From Mycobacterium lentiflavum (GTDB taxonomy: Bacteria; Actinomycetota; Actinomycetes; Mycobacteriales; Mycobacteriaceae), in contig NZ_CP092423.2 of assembly GCF_022374895.2 (NCBI RefSeq), forward strand, positions 5,518,001 through 5,582,000: 64,000 nucleotides of DNA, given 5' to 3'. Numbering within the stretch: the stretch's first letter is position 1; each line of letters opens with the position of its first letter. This document shows positions 41,485 through 50,193 of the stretch, piece after piece. Made by a program: the position numbers and the translations under genes. The notes beneath the pieces are model-generated. The model saw only the letters and a program-made list of their open reading frames with translations. It did not search any database and had not been told where the DNA came from.

Positions 41485-43002
41485 CTAGGAGACGTCGACC
41501 CAATCCAGCGTGCGCTGCACCGCCTTACGCCAGCCCGCATATCCCTCGGCGCGCGACGCGTCGTCCCACTTCGGCGTCCACCGCTTGTCTTCCTGCCAGT
41601 TGGCCCGCAGGTCGGACGGATCGGCCCAGAAACCGACCGCCAACCCGGCCGCGTAGGCAGCACCCAGCGCGGTGGTCTCGGCGACCACCGGCCGGACCAC
41701 GTCCACTCCCAGCACGTCGGCCTGGATCTGCATGCACAGCTCGTTGCCGGTGATGCCGCCGTCGACTTTGAGCACCTCAAGGCGCACACCGGAATCCGCG
41801 GCCATCGCATCCACCACGTCACGGCTCTGGTAGCAGATCGCCTCCAGCGTCGCGCGGGCCAGATGCGCGTTGGTGTTGTACCGCGACAGCCCGACGATCA
41901 CACCGCGCGCATCGGAACGCCAATACGGGGCGAACAACCCGGAGAACGCCGGGACGAAGTACACGCCGCCGTTGTCGGGAACCTCGCGGGCCAGCCATTC
42001 GCTTTGCGCGGCACCGCTGATGATGCCCAGCTGGTCGCGTAGCCACTGCACCGCCGAGCCGGTAACCGCGATCGAGCCCTCCAGCGCGTAAACGGGTTTG
42101 GCGTCCCCGAACTGGTAACAGACCGTGGTCAGCAGACCGTTGTCGGAACGCACTATGGTCTCGCCGGTATTGAGTAAGAGGAAATTGCCGGTGCCGTAGG
42201 TGTTTTTCGCCTCTCCAGCGGACAGGCATACCTGCCCGACCATCGCGGCATGCTGGTCACCCAACACGCCGGTGATCGGCACCTCGGCGCCGAGCGGCCC
42301 AGCTGCCGACGTGACGCCGTAGGGCTGCGTGGGCGACGACGACGCGATCGACGGCAGCATTGCGCGCGGAATCGAGAAGAACGACAACAGCTCGTCGTCC
42401 CAGTCCAGCGTTTCCAGGTCCATCAGCATGGTCCGGCTGGCATTGGTCACGTCGGTGACATGTACCCCGCCTCGCGCACCGCCGGTCAGATTCCACAACA
42501 CCCAGGTGTCCGCGGTGCCGAACAGAGCGTCACCGTTTTCGGCCGCCGCGCGCACGCCGTCGACGTTGTCGAGGATCCACTGCAGCTTCCCGCCGGAGAA
42601 ATACGTGGCCGGGGGCAGGCCGGCCTTACGGCGAATCACGTCGCCACGCCCGTCGCGATCCAGTGCCGACGCGATCCGGTCGGTACGGGTGTCCTGCCAC
42701 ACGATCGCGTTGTAATACGGGCGGCCGGTACGCCGATTCCACACCAGAGTCGTCTCGCGTTGGTTTGTAATCCCCAGCGCAGCAATGTCTTTCGTCGAAA
42801 ACTTAGAGGTGTTCAGCACCGACATCAGTACCGAGGAGGTACGTTCCCAGATCTCGATCGGATTGTGCTCGACCCAGCCGGCCTGCGGCAGGATCTGCTC
42901 GTGCTCGAGCTGATGACGCGCGACCTCGGCGCCGTCGTGATCGAAAATCATGCAGCGGGTGCTGGTGGTGCCTTGATCGATAGCTGCGACGAACTCGGCC
43001 AC
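41485..43002 (-). CDS. glpK: glycerol kinase
   Basis: A 505-residue FGGY-family kinase that phosphorylates glycerol to glycerol-3-phosphate with ATP. Landmarks are AAIDQGTTSTR at the N-terminus, TNQRETTLVWNR, ITGVLGDQHAAMVGQ and the ATP-site segment KNTYGTGNFLLLNTG, with KVDGGITGNEL near residue 400. The GTG start has a strong GAAGGAG Shine-Dalgarno about seven bases upstream. Single gene, placed as Rv3696c in M. tuberculosis; the toxin gene that follows it there (vapC48) is absent here. Confidence 0.95.
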   Translation of the reverse strand: MAEFVAAIDQGTTSTRCMIFDHDGAEVARHQLEHEQILPQAGWVEHNPIEIWERTSSVLMSVLNTSKFSTKDIAALGITNQRETTLVWNRRTGRPYYNAIVWQDTRTDRIASALDRDGRGDVIRRKAGLPPATYFSGGKLQWILDNVDGVRAAAENGDALFGTADTWVLWNLTGGARGGVHVTDVTNASRTMLMDLETLDWDDELLSFFSIPRAMLPSIASSSPTQPYGVTSAAGPLGAEVPITGVLGDQHAAMVGQVCLSAGEAKNTYGTGNFLLLNTGETIVRSDNGLLTTVCYQFGDAKPVYALEGSIAVTGSAVQWLRDQLGIISGAAQSEWLAREVPDNGGVYFVPAFSGLFAPYWRSDARGVIVGLSRYNTNAHLARATLEAICYQSRDVVDAMAADSGVRLEVLKVDGGITGNELCMQIQADVLGVDVVRPVVAETTALGAAYAAGLAVGFWADPSDLRANWQEDKRWTPKWDDASRAEGYAGWRKAVQRTLDWVDVS

Positions 43003-43186
43003 CTGTCTCCTTCGTCGTGAACTGCGACACGTTCCTGCCATCGTCCATGATGGTGGATCGGTCCACCAGATCCGCAGCTAACCGACCCGATTCGCGATGC
43101 CCGGGTGCGCACGCGGCGGCGCGATCCGCCGCTGAGGAGTCCGGTGGCTCTTGCGTTACCGCCGGTAACCCTGTTCCATCGGCGAT

Positions 43187-44662
43187 GTGGGCGAAGAGGT
43201 CAAGCGCACCACGTACGACCGCGCCCATGCGCGGGAGTACCGGCGCAAGGTGCAGCTGTGTCTGGACGTCTTCGAGACGATGCTCGCCCAGTCGCGCTTC
43301 GACTCCGACCGCCCGCTGACCGGCATGGAAATCGAATGCAATCTCGTCGATGGCGACTATCAGCCCGCCATGTCGAATCGGCCCGTGCTCGATGCCATCG
43401 CGGATCCGGCCTACCAGAAGGAATTAGGCGCCTACAACATCGAATTCAACGTGCCTCCCCGGCCGCTGCCAGGACACACCGGCCTGGATCTGGAGGCAGA
43501 AGTGCGGGCCAGCCTCAACGATGCGCAGACCAAGGCCGGCGCGGAGGGCACCCGCATCGTGATGATCGGCATCCTACCGACGCTGATGCCCGAGCATCTG
43601 TCCCGCGACGGTTGGATGAGCGATTCGACGCGGTACGCCGCGCTCAACGACTCGATCTTCAACGCGCGCGGTGAGGACATTCCGATACATATCTCCGGCC
43701 CGGAGCCGCTGAGTTGGGAATCGGTGACCATCGCTCCCGAATCCGCTTGCACCAGTATGCAATTGCACTTGCAGGTCTCCCCCGACGACTTCGCCCCGAA
43801 CTGGAACGCGGCCCAGGTGATGGCCGGCCCGCAGCTGGCGCTGGGCGCCAACTCGCCCTACTTCTTCGGTCATCAGCTGTGGTCGGAGACCCGTATCGAG
43901 GTGTTCTCGCAGTCCACCGACACCCGGCCCGAGGAACTCAAGACTCAAGGGGTACGGCCACGAGTGTGGTTCGGCGAGCGCTGGATCAGTTCGATCCTCG
44001 ATCTGTTCAAAGAGAACATCCGTTACTTTCCGTCCCTGCTGCCCGAGTTGTCCGACGAGGATCCGGCCAGCGAGCTGGCCGCCGGCCGCATCCCGCAGTT
44101 GCCCGAACTTCGGCTGCACAACGGCACCGTGTACCGGTGGAACCGCCCGGTGTACGACGTGGTCAACGGGCGTCCGCACCTGCGGTTGGAGAATCGGGTG
44201 TTGCCCGCCGGCCCCACCGTCATCGACATGCTGGCCAACTCCGCGTTCTACTACGGCACGCTGCGCACCTTGTCCGAGGAGGAGAACCCGCTGTGGACGA
44301 AGATGAGTTTCGCTGCGGCGCATCATAATTTCCTCGAAGCGGCCCGCCACGGGATGGACACCGTGCTGCATTGGCCCGGTCTGGGTGAGGTAGCGGCGAC
44401 CAAGCTGGTGCTCGACACGCTGCTGCCGATCGCCGACGAAGGACTGCGCCGGTGGGGTGTGGACGCCGAGGTGCGCGATCGTTTCCTCGGTGTCATCGAG
44501 GGCCGCGCCAAGGCCGGCCGCAACGGCGCCAGCTGGCAGGTGGCAACGGTGCGCGCACTGCAGGACTCCGGCATGACGCGGCGCGCGGCGCTGGCGCAGA
44601 TGCTGCGCCGGTATTGCGAGCACATGCACGCCAACGAGCCGGTCCACACCTGGCCCTGCTAG
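43187..44662 (+). CDS. glutamate-cysteine ligase family (GCS2-like) protein (Rv3698-like)
   Basis: A 491-residue protein of the GCS2 ATP-dependent carboxylate-amine ligase type. The segment LTGMEIECNLVDGDYQP near residue 45 and the later YNIEFNVPPRPL and SMQLHLQVSP segments carry the metal-binding Glu and His expected of the fold. It is distinct from EgtA, which is encoded separately at 50190-51488. The product is unknown. The GTG at 43187 starts the protein; an ATG two bases earlier is out of frame. A SAM methyltransferase gene follows after 19 bp, so the pair may modify a common small molecule. Confidence 0.82.
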   Translation: MGEEVKRTTYDRAHAREYRRKVQLCLDVFETMLAQSRFDSDRPLTGMEIECNLVDGDYQPAMSNRPVLDAIADPAYQKELGAYNIEFNVPPRPLPGHTGLDLEAEVRASLNDAQTKAGAEGTRIVMIGILPTLMPEHLSRDGWMSDSTRYAALNDSIFNARGEDIPIHISGPEPLSWESVTIAPESACTSMQLHLQVSPDDFAPNWNAAQVMAGPQLALGANSPYFFGHQLWSETRIEVFSQSTDTRPEELKTQGVRPRVWFGERWISSILDLFKENIRYFPSLLPELSDEDPASELAAGRIPQLPELRLHNGTVYRWNRPVYDVVNGRPHLRLENRVLPAGPTVIDMLANSAFYYGTLRTLSEEENPLWTKMSFAAAHHNFLEAARHGMDTVLHWPGLGEVAATKLVLDTLLPIADEGLRRWGVDAEVRDRFLGVIEGRAKAGRNGASWQVATVRALQDSGMTRRAALAQMLRRYCEHMHANEPVHTWPC

Positions 44663-44681
44663 CCGCGGGTAGCTTGGATTC

Positions 44682-45362
44682 ATGACACCCGACGAGGTAA
44701 TGGACTGGGACAGCGCCTATCGCGAGCAGGGCGAGTTCAAGGGGCCTCCGCCGTGGAATATCGGTGAGCCACAGCCCGAATTGGCCGCATTGATTGCGGC
44801 CGGCAAGTTCCACAGCGACGTGCTGGATGCCGGTTGCGGCGTCGCCGAGCTGTCGTTGACGCTGGCCGCCCAGGGCTACACGGTGGTGGGCGTCGACCTC
44901 ACGCCTACTGCTGTCGCGGCGGCCACCCGGGCAGCCGAGGAACGCGGCTTGAGCAGCGCCAGCTTCGTCCAGGCCGACATCACCTCGTTCACCGGCTACG
45001 ACGAACGGTTCGCGACGATCGCCGACAGCACGCTGTTTCACTCGCTGCCGGTCGAGGGCCGCGACGACTACCTGCGTTCGGTGCACCGCGCGGCCGCCCC
45101 CGGCGCCAACTATTACGTGCTGGTGTTCGCCAAGGGCGCCTTCCCCGCCGAGATGGACGCGAAGCCCAACGAGGTGGACGAGGACGAATTGCGTGCCGCA
45201 GTGAGCAAGTACTGGGAGATCGACGAGATTCGGCCCGCCTACATCCACGCGAATATCGTCGATATGCCCGAAGCGCCGTTCCAGTTCCCGCCGCACGACC
45301 GCGACGACAAGGGCCGGATGAAGCTTCCCGCGTACCTGCTGACGGCGCACAAGGCAGGCTGA
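44682..45362 (+). CDS. class I SAM-dependent methyltransferase (Rv3699-like)
   Basis: A 226-residue methyltransferase with motif I LDAGCGVAELSLTLAAQG (about 49-66), a post-I acidic VVGVDLTPTAV and motif II ADITSFTGYDERFATIAD. The N-terminal MDWDSAYREQGEFKGPPPWNIGEPQPEL is typical of small-molecule methyltransferases of the thiopurine/halide group. The substrate is unknown. It lies 19 bp after the GCS2-like ligase and converges with the VOC gene. Confidence 0.87.
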   Translation: MTPDEVMDWDSAYREQGEFKGPPPWNIGEPQPELAALIAAGKFHSDVLDAGCGVAELSLTLAAQGYTVVGVDLTPTAVAAATRAAEERGLSSASFVQADITSFTGYDERFATIADSTLFHSLPVEGRDDYLRSVHRAAAPGANYYVLVFAKGAFPAEMDAKPNEVDEDELRAAVSKYWEIDEIRPAYIHANIVDMPEAPFQFPPHDRDDKGRMKLPAYLLTAHKAG

Positions 45363-45368
45363 TTCGGG

Positions 45369-45941
45369 TCACGGCCCCATGATGGCCAGGCCCCAGTCCA
45401 GGTGGCCCTGCCAAACGCTCGCGATCCGACCGCCCTGCACCGCGGGCTTGGGATCGCCGATCGGACCACCCGCGGCGCGAATAGCCGCGACGGTGGCGTC
45501 CAGGTCGGGAGACCATAGCGCCAGCCCGATCAGTGCCGGCGCACTGCCCGCGGCGACCACCTCGATGAATCCCTCGCCGACGCGGTAGAACGCCATCTCG
45601 GGTCCTTGGGCACCCCGCGGGTGAAACCGTCGACGCGGCGGGGCGCCGAGCACCGCAGTGAGAGCGGTGGTGGCAGTGTCCAATTCGCGCACCGTGTAGA
45701 CGATGTGGTCGACATGGGTGACCCCACAGGGGTGCACCGCGCCGGTCACCGGTGGGCAGACCGCCGTCGGTATCCCGAGGGCGTCGGGCGGCGCGCAGAT
45801 TTCGTCGAACCCCCAGCCCCGCTCGCCGGTCAGCGCGCAGGCCACCCGCCCGACGCGGATCTCGTAGTCATCTAGAGTGAATCCTAGTGCAGTCCAAGCA
45901 CTTTCGTCGCCGGGTACGCCGAGCCAGGTCAGGGTGGACAT
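45369..45941 (-). CDS. VOC family (glyoxalase-like) protein
   Basis: A 190-residue protein of the glyoxalase_3/VOC type. The conserved THVDHIVYTVRELDTATTAL segment lies near residue 75, preceded by an extra domain-like N-terminus. Metal ligands beyond His77/His-type positions are not certain, so catalytic activity is unproven. It lies 10 bp after egtE on the same strand and could be the last gene of the ergothioneine operon; I do not recall it at this position in M. tuberculosis. Confidence 0.75.
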   Translation of the reverse strand: MSTLTWLGVPGDESAWTALGFTLDDYEIRVGRVACALTGERGWGFDEICAPPDALGIPTAVCPPVTGAVHPCGVTHVDHIVYTVRELDTATTALTAVLGAPPRRRFHPRGAQGPEMAFYRVGEGFIEVVAAGSAPALIGLALWSPDLDATVAAIRAAGGPIGDPKPAVQGGRIASVWQGHLDWGLAIMGP

Positions 45942-45951
45942 CGCGGTTGAG

Positions 45952-47097
45952 TCAGGTCGCCGTTGCGGCGGTCGCGGCGATCAGCGCTTCGGCGAAGCTT
46001 TCCAGATCCTCGGCGGTGGTGTCGGCGTGCGGCGAGATCCGCAGCCGCGGCGCGGTCATCTCCAGTGGCGCCCGCTGCACGCCGGCGTAGGTGGTCAGGA
46101 TTCGCCGCTCGGCGAGCAGCCATTCCCGTACCACCTGTGGGTCGGCGCCGTCGACCGGCGCCAAAGTGGTGATGGCGCTTGGCTCCTCGACCTCTTCGAC
46201 CACCGCCCACCCCGGCACGTCGGCCAGCGTCGTCCGGCTGAGGCTGCCGAGCTCGGCCAGACGCGCGCGGACCGCGTCGGGACCGAACGCCAGATACTCG
46301 CCCAGCGACACCGAAAATCCCACTCGTGCGGCGACATTGGCGTCGCCGAACTCGAGCTGCTGGGCCACCGAGAACGACCCGGACCAGTCCGGCGCGGCCA
46401 GTCGGGGATGCAGCCGCTGCATCAGGTCGGGCTCCACCGCAAGGAAGCCCACCCCACGCGGACCGGCGATCCATTTGCGCGACGAGGAGTAGGTGACATC
46501 GGCGCCGACCGCACAGTCGACCTGGCCCAGCGCTTGGGCGGCGTCGACGACCAGCGGCAGTCCCAACTCGCGGCACAGTTTCGCGATCATCGAAATCGGT
46601 TGCACGACACCGCTATGGCTGGCGACCGGGGTCAGGTGGACGAAATCGGGCGGGTCGTCGTCGAGGGCGTAGGCCGCGTCGTCGAGCGCCAGCCGGCCAT
46701 CCTCGAGGGCCGGCAACAACTGCCGGTCGAATCCGTGGGCGGCCATCACGGCGAGGTTGGGACCGTATTCGCCCGGCAGGCAGGCCAGCCTCCGGCGCTC
46801 GGCGGGCCAGCTGCCCAGCAGCAGATCCAGCGCGTGCAGCGAGCCCGTGGTGTAGACGACCTCGGCGTCGGTCATCCCGGTCAGCGCGGCGAACGCGGCA
46901 CGCCCGGCGTCAAGCGTCGGCGCCGCGGCCTGCGCCGCCACATATCCGCCGACCTCCGCCTCGTGGCGGGCGTGCTGGGCGGCGGCGTCGATGGCCGCGT
47001 AACTCTGGCGCGAACAGGCGGCACTGTCCAGGTGTAAACCGGCGACGGGTGGGCGGGATTGCCGCCATCGGTCGGCCAGCGAACCGCCATCGCTCAC
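45952..47097 (-). CDS. egtE: ergothioneine biosynthesis PLP-dependent lyase EgtE
   Basis: A 381-residue fold-type I PLP enzyme that cleaves the hercynylcysteine sulfoxide C-S bond to give ergothioneine. The Schiff-base lysine is in TYSSSRKWIAGPRG, the PLP-phosphate aspartate in LPLVVDAAQALGQ, and HSGVVQP is also typical. The GTG start overlaps the egtD stop by 4 bp (GTGA). It is the last of the five egt genes, in the canonical order A-B-C-D-E. Confidence 0.92.
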   Translation of the reverse strand: MSDGGSLADRWRQSRPPVAGLHLDSAACSRQSYAAIDAAAQHARHEAEVGGYVAAQAAAPTLDAGRAAFAALTGMTDAEVVYTTGSLHALDLLLGSWPAERRRLACLPGEYGPNLAVMAAHGFDRQLLPALEDGRLALDDAAYALDDDPPDFVHLTPVASHSGVVQPISMIAKLCRELGLPLVVDAAQALGQVDCAVGADVTYSSSRKWIAGPRGVGFLAVEPDLMQRLHPRLAAPDWSGSFSVAQQLEFGDANVAARVGFSVSLGEYLAFGPDAVRARLAELGSLSRTTLADVPGWAVVEEVEEPSAITTLAPVDGADPQVVREWLLAERRILTTYAGVQRAPLEMTAPRLRISPHADTTAEDLESFAEALIAATAATAT

Positions 47098-48059
47098 TTG
47101 ACGGCTAACGACAACCCGAAATCGCCCGCGGCGTCGGTCCACCACCGCACGCGACGCAGTCCCGCGCCGGCCAATTCGGCGCTCACGCCACCCGGGTGGA
47201 ACTTGCTCGACACCTCGGTCAGCATCTCCTCGCCGGCGGCGAACTCGACGGTCAGGTCGAGGGCGCCGACCCGGACCGTCTGCGGCCGGTCGGTTCGCAG
47301 CCACATTTCGATGCGTTCCTCGTCGGCGTTCCAGCGCGCCACGTGCCGGAAGGCGTCGACGTCGAAATCGGCGTCGAGTTCCCGGTTGACGACCGCGAGC
47401 ACATTGCGGTTGAACCGGGCCGTAACTCCCGCGGAGTCGTCGTAGGCGCGCAACAACCGAGCGGTGTCCTTGACCAGGTCGGTGCCCAGCAGCAGCGTGT
47501 CGTCGGGTTGCATCACGTCGGCGAGGGACTTGAGGAATTCGGCGCGTGGGCCGGGCGTGAGGTTGCCGATCGTCGACCCGAGAAACACGAACAACCGCCG
47601 GCCGCCGCCGGGAATCTCGCCGAGATGCTCTTCGAAATCGCCGCAGACGGCTTTGATTTCGACGCCCGCGTACTCTTGCTGGATGGCGGCCGCCGCGGTC
47701 GACAAAATCGTCGAGTCGACGTCGAACGGTACGAAACGGCGCAGCGATCCGCGGCCGTGCAGCGCGTCCAGCAGCAGACGAGTCTTCTCCGAGGTGCCAC
47801 TGCCGAGTTCGACCAGGGTGTCGGCCGCGCTGGCCGAGGCGATTTCGGCGGCCCGGCCGCGCAGGATCTCCGCCTCGGCCCGAGTCGGGTAATACTCCGG
47901 CAAGCGGGTGATCTGGTCGAAAAGCTCACTGCCCACCGAATCGTAAAACCACTTGGGCGGCAAGGTCTTCGGCGTGCGCTGCAGACCGTCGAATGCATCG
48001 CGGCGCAATGCGTGGTACGCCGAGTCGGCGGCGAGATGGTTGGACAACGTCAGTGTCAT
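47094..48059 (-). CDS. egtD: histidine N-alpha-methyltransferase EgtD
   Basis: A 321-residue enzyme, the same length as M. tuberculosis EgtD, that trimethylates L-histidine to hercynine with SAM. Motif I is LVELGSGTSEKTRLLLDA; the histidine-binding segment FLGSTIGNLTP and the opening LPPKWFYDSVGSELFDQIT are characteristic. ATG 48059 overlaps the egtC TGA by one base (TGATG); a TTG immediately upstream is an alternative start. Confidence 0.95.
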   Translation of the reverse strand: MTLTLSNHLAADSAYHALRRDAFDGLQRTPKTLPPKWFYDSVGSELFDQITRLPEYYPTRAEAEILRGRAAEIASASAADTLVELGSGTSEKTRLLLDALHGRGSLRRFVPFDVDSTILSTAAAAIQQEYAGVEIKAVCGDFEEHLGEIPGGGRRLFVFLGSTIGNLTPGPRAEFLKSLADVMQPDDTLLLGTDLVKDTARLLRAYDDSAGVTARFNRNVLAVVNRELDADFDVDAFRHVARWNADEERIEMWLRTDRPQTVRVGALDLTVEFAAGEEMLTEVSSKFHPGGVSAELAGAGLRRVRWWTDAAGDFGLSLAVK

Positions 48060-48781
48060 CAAAATCCTTTCGGCTCGTCCAGTGGGGTCATCGTTACGCC
48101 TTTAGCGCTCACTTCGACAAGGTGGTGGTCGGGTACGTCCTCCCATTCGGAGTCGTCGTTGTAGGGCTCGCTGGCCAGCACCACACCGTCGTCGCGGCGC
48201 AGGATGGACAGGGTGTCCCCCCAGGCGGTAGCCAGCATTCGAGAACCGTTGGCGGCCAATATGTTAAGCCGGGCATTTGGATCCAGAGTCCCAATCTGCG
48301 CGATGGTCGCGCCGAGCACCTCGAGCCCCAGCGAGAATATGGTTGCCGCCAACATCGCGCTGTCGCAAACGGATTCAGCCGTCGCGGTCAAGGGCAGGAC
48401 GCCGCGATCGACGACGCCGTTGTGCGACAGCAGCCACTGTCCGTCGGTGAACGGCGCCGTCGCGCTGACGTCGAGCGGCATGCCGATGGTCGCCGAGCGC
48501 ACCGCGGCCACCACGCAGCCGCTGCGCAGCGCGGGCGCGACCGATTCCAACGACGTGTCGCCCCACAGCGGCGACGTGCTGCGCCAGCGCCGCGGCACTC
48601 CCCCTTCTGCAAGGCCTCCAGAAGAACGATCGAAAAACCCGACGCCCCAACCGTCGGCGTTCATCAGGCCGTGCTTTTGGCGGCGCGGGGAATACGACTG
48701 CACGCGCAGGGCGAAAGGCGGATCGAGGATCAGCGAGGAGACGCTGACGTCGGCACCAAGCCAGCCGAGGTGGCGGCACAT
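48059..48781 (-). CDS. egtC: gamma-glutamyl-hercynylcysteine sulfoxide amidohydrolase EgtC
   Basis: A 240-residue Ntn-type class II glutamine amidotransferase-like hydrolase that removes the gamma-glutamyl group. The catalytic Cys2 follows the initiator Met (MCRHLGWLG), which fixes the start; NADGWGVGFF and LLSHNGVV are conserved pocket motifs. Its ATG overlaps the egtB TGA (ATGA), so translation is coupled. Confidence 0.94.
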   Translation of the reverse strand: MCRHLGWLGADVSVSSLILDPPFALRVQSYSPRRQKHGLMNADGWGVGFFDRSSGGLAEGGVPRRWRSTSPLWGDTSLESVAPALRSGCVVAAVRSATIGMPLDVSATAPFTDGQWLLSHNGVVDRGVLPLTATAESVCDSAMLAATIFSLGLEVLGATIAQIGTLDPNARLNILAANGSRMLATAWGDTLSILRRDDGVVLASEPYNDDSEWEDVPDHHLVEVSAKGVTMTPLDEPKGF

Positions 48782-50193
48782 CAGGCGCGGTCCTCCGCGT
48801 CGGGGACATCCCAGGCCAGCCGTACTCCGGAGAAGATCTGACGACGGATCGGGTGGTCCCAGTTGCGGAAACTGGGCCGCAGGATGGCGGATTCGACGGC
48901 CCACGATCCGCCACGCAAAATCCGGTAGTCGCCGTCGAAGAACGGCTGCGAGTAGCGGTCGTAGATCATCGGGACGAAGCCGGGCCACGGCCGCAACGGT
49001 GAACTGGTCCACTCCCAGACGTCGCCCAGCATCTGCTCGACGCCATAGGCCGACGCCCCGGACGGATACGCGCCGACCGGTGCCGGCCGCAACGCGGTGC
49101 CGCCCAGGTTGGCGAACTCCGGCGACGGGTCCTGCGCTCCCCAGGGGAAGCGACGCCGGGACTCGGTGACGGGGTCCCACGCGCAGGCCTTCTCCCATTC
49201 CAGTTCGGTGGGCAGCCGCGCGCCCGCCCAGGCCGCGTACGCCTCGGCCTCGAAGTAGCTGACGTGCTGCACGGGCTCGTCGGCCGGAATGTCTTCGAGG
49301 TAGCCGAAGCGGGTGCGGGTGCGCCCGTCGAACCCCCAGAATTGCGGCGCGCTAAGCCCCGCGCTGCACCGGTGCTCCCAGCCACGGTCGGACCACCAGC
49401 GTCGTTCGCGGTAGCCGCCGTCGTCGATGAAGTGTTGCCATTCGCCGTTGGTGACCGGGACCCGGCCGATGCGGAACGCCGGCAAATCGACGACGTGAGC
49501 GGGGCGCTCGTTGTCCAACGAGAACGGTTCGCTGGTGGCGTCGACGCCAAGCACGAACGGGCCACCGGGCACCAGCACCGACGTTCCGGCCAGGCCGTCC
49601 CGACCCGCGGGCAGGTTGGCGGGGTCGCGCAGCAGCGCGGCGCCGGTACGCAAATTCAGCGCCTGCAGCATCGTTTCGTCGTGCTGGTTTTCGTGGCTGA
49701 CCACCATCGCGTAGACGAAGGCCGCGTGCTCTCCGGCAGGGTCGTCGGGCAATGCGTCCAGTGCATCCAGGGCAGCGGAACGCACTGTGCGGCAATAAGA
49801 TCGGGCTTGGTCCGGGGAAAGAAGCGGCAAATCGACGCGACTGGCGCGGGAGTGTTCGAAGGCGTCGTAGAGACCTTCGACCGAAGGATCCAGCATTCCC
49901 GGGCGACTCGGGTCTCCGCCCCGCAGCAGCCACAGCTCCTCCTGCTGACCGATGTGTGCGAGGTCCCACACCAGCGGGCTCATCAACGGGTCGTACTGAC
50001 GACGCAGTTCGGCGTCGTCGAAATCGACCAGCCGCAGCGTGCGCGCCCGCGCCCGCGCCAGATCATCGGCGACCCGTTCCCGGCATGACGATCGCACACG
50101 CGGCGCTGGGGGCAGCTCCCGCTTGCGGGGGACCGGGCGCTGGGGGTACCTCCCGCTTGCGGGGGACGGGTCGGAATCATCAGGGAAAGTCAC
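48781..50193 (-). CDS. egtB: ergothioneine sulfoxide synthase EgtB
   Basis: A 470-residue non-haem iron enzyme joining gamma-glutamylcysteine and hercynine. The DinB-like N-terminal domain supplies the iron ligands His80 (DLAHIGQ), His167 and His171 (SHENQHDE); the C-terminal FGE-sulfatase domain carries RLPTELEWEKA and GDVWEWTSS. The GTG at 50193 overlaps the egtA stop by 4 bp like the other genes of the operon, but residues 11-31 are an unusual Pro/Arg-rich stretch encoded by a tandem 34-bp repeat. A GTG at 50097 would give a protein starting just before the conserved domain. Confidence 0.92.
   Translation of the reverse strand: MTFPDDSDPSPASGRYPQRPVPRKRELPPAPRVRSSCRERVADDLARARARTLRLVDFDDAELRRQYDPLMSPLVWDLAHIGQQEELWLLRGGDPSRPGMLDPSVEGLYDAFEHSRASRVDLPLLSPDQARSYCRTVRSAALDALDALPDDPAGEHAAFVYAMVVSHENQHDETMLQALNLRTGAALLRDPANLPAGRDGLAGTSVLVPGGPFVLGVDATSEPFSLDNERPAHVVDLPAFRIGRVPVTNGEWQHFIDDGGYRERRWWSDRGWEHRCSAGLSAPQFWGFDGRTRTRFGYLEDIPADEPVQHVSYFEAEAYAAWAGARLPTELEWEKACAWDPVTESRRRFPWGAQDPSPEFANLGGTALRPAPVGAYPSGASAYGVEQMLGDVWEWTSSPLRPWPGFVPMIYDRYSQPFFDGDYRILRGGSWAVESAILRPSFRNWDHPIRRQIFSGVRLAWDVPDAEDRA
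50103..50170. repeat. two tandem 34-bp palindromic units inside the 5' end of egtB
   Basis: Units 50103-50136 and 50137-50170 share the core GCGCTGGGGG and TCCCGCTTGCGGGGGAC, differing at only a few positions. Each contains the inverted repeat CCCGC-TT-GCGGG. They look like a mobile or REP-type mycobacterial palindrome that has become part of the coding sequence. Confidence 0.75.

Noticed and set aside
43187..44662. Considered as egtA because of its glutamate-cysteine ligase fold
   Set aside because: The true egtA is at 50190-51488, in operon with egtB-E and with the right length; this is the separate Rv3698-type paralogue.
45877..47037. Plus-strand frame of 386 codons opposite egtE
   Set aside because: Antisense shadow of a well-conserved PLP enzyme.
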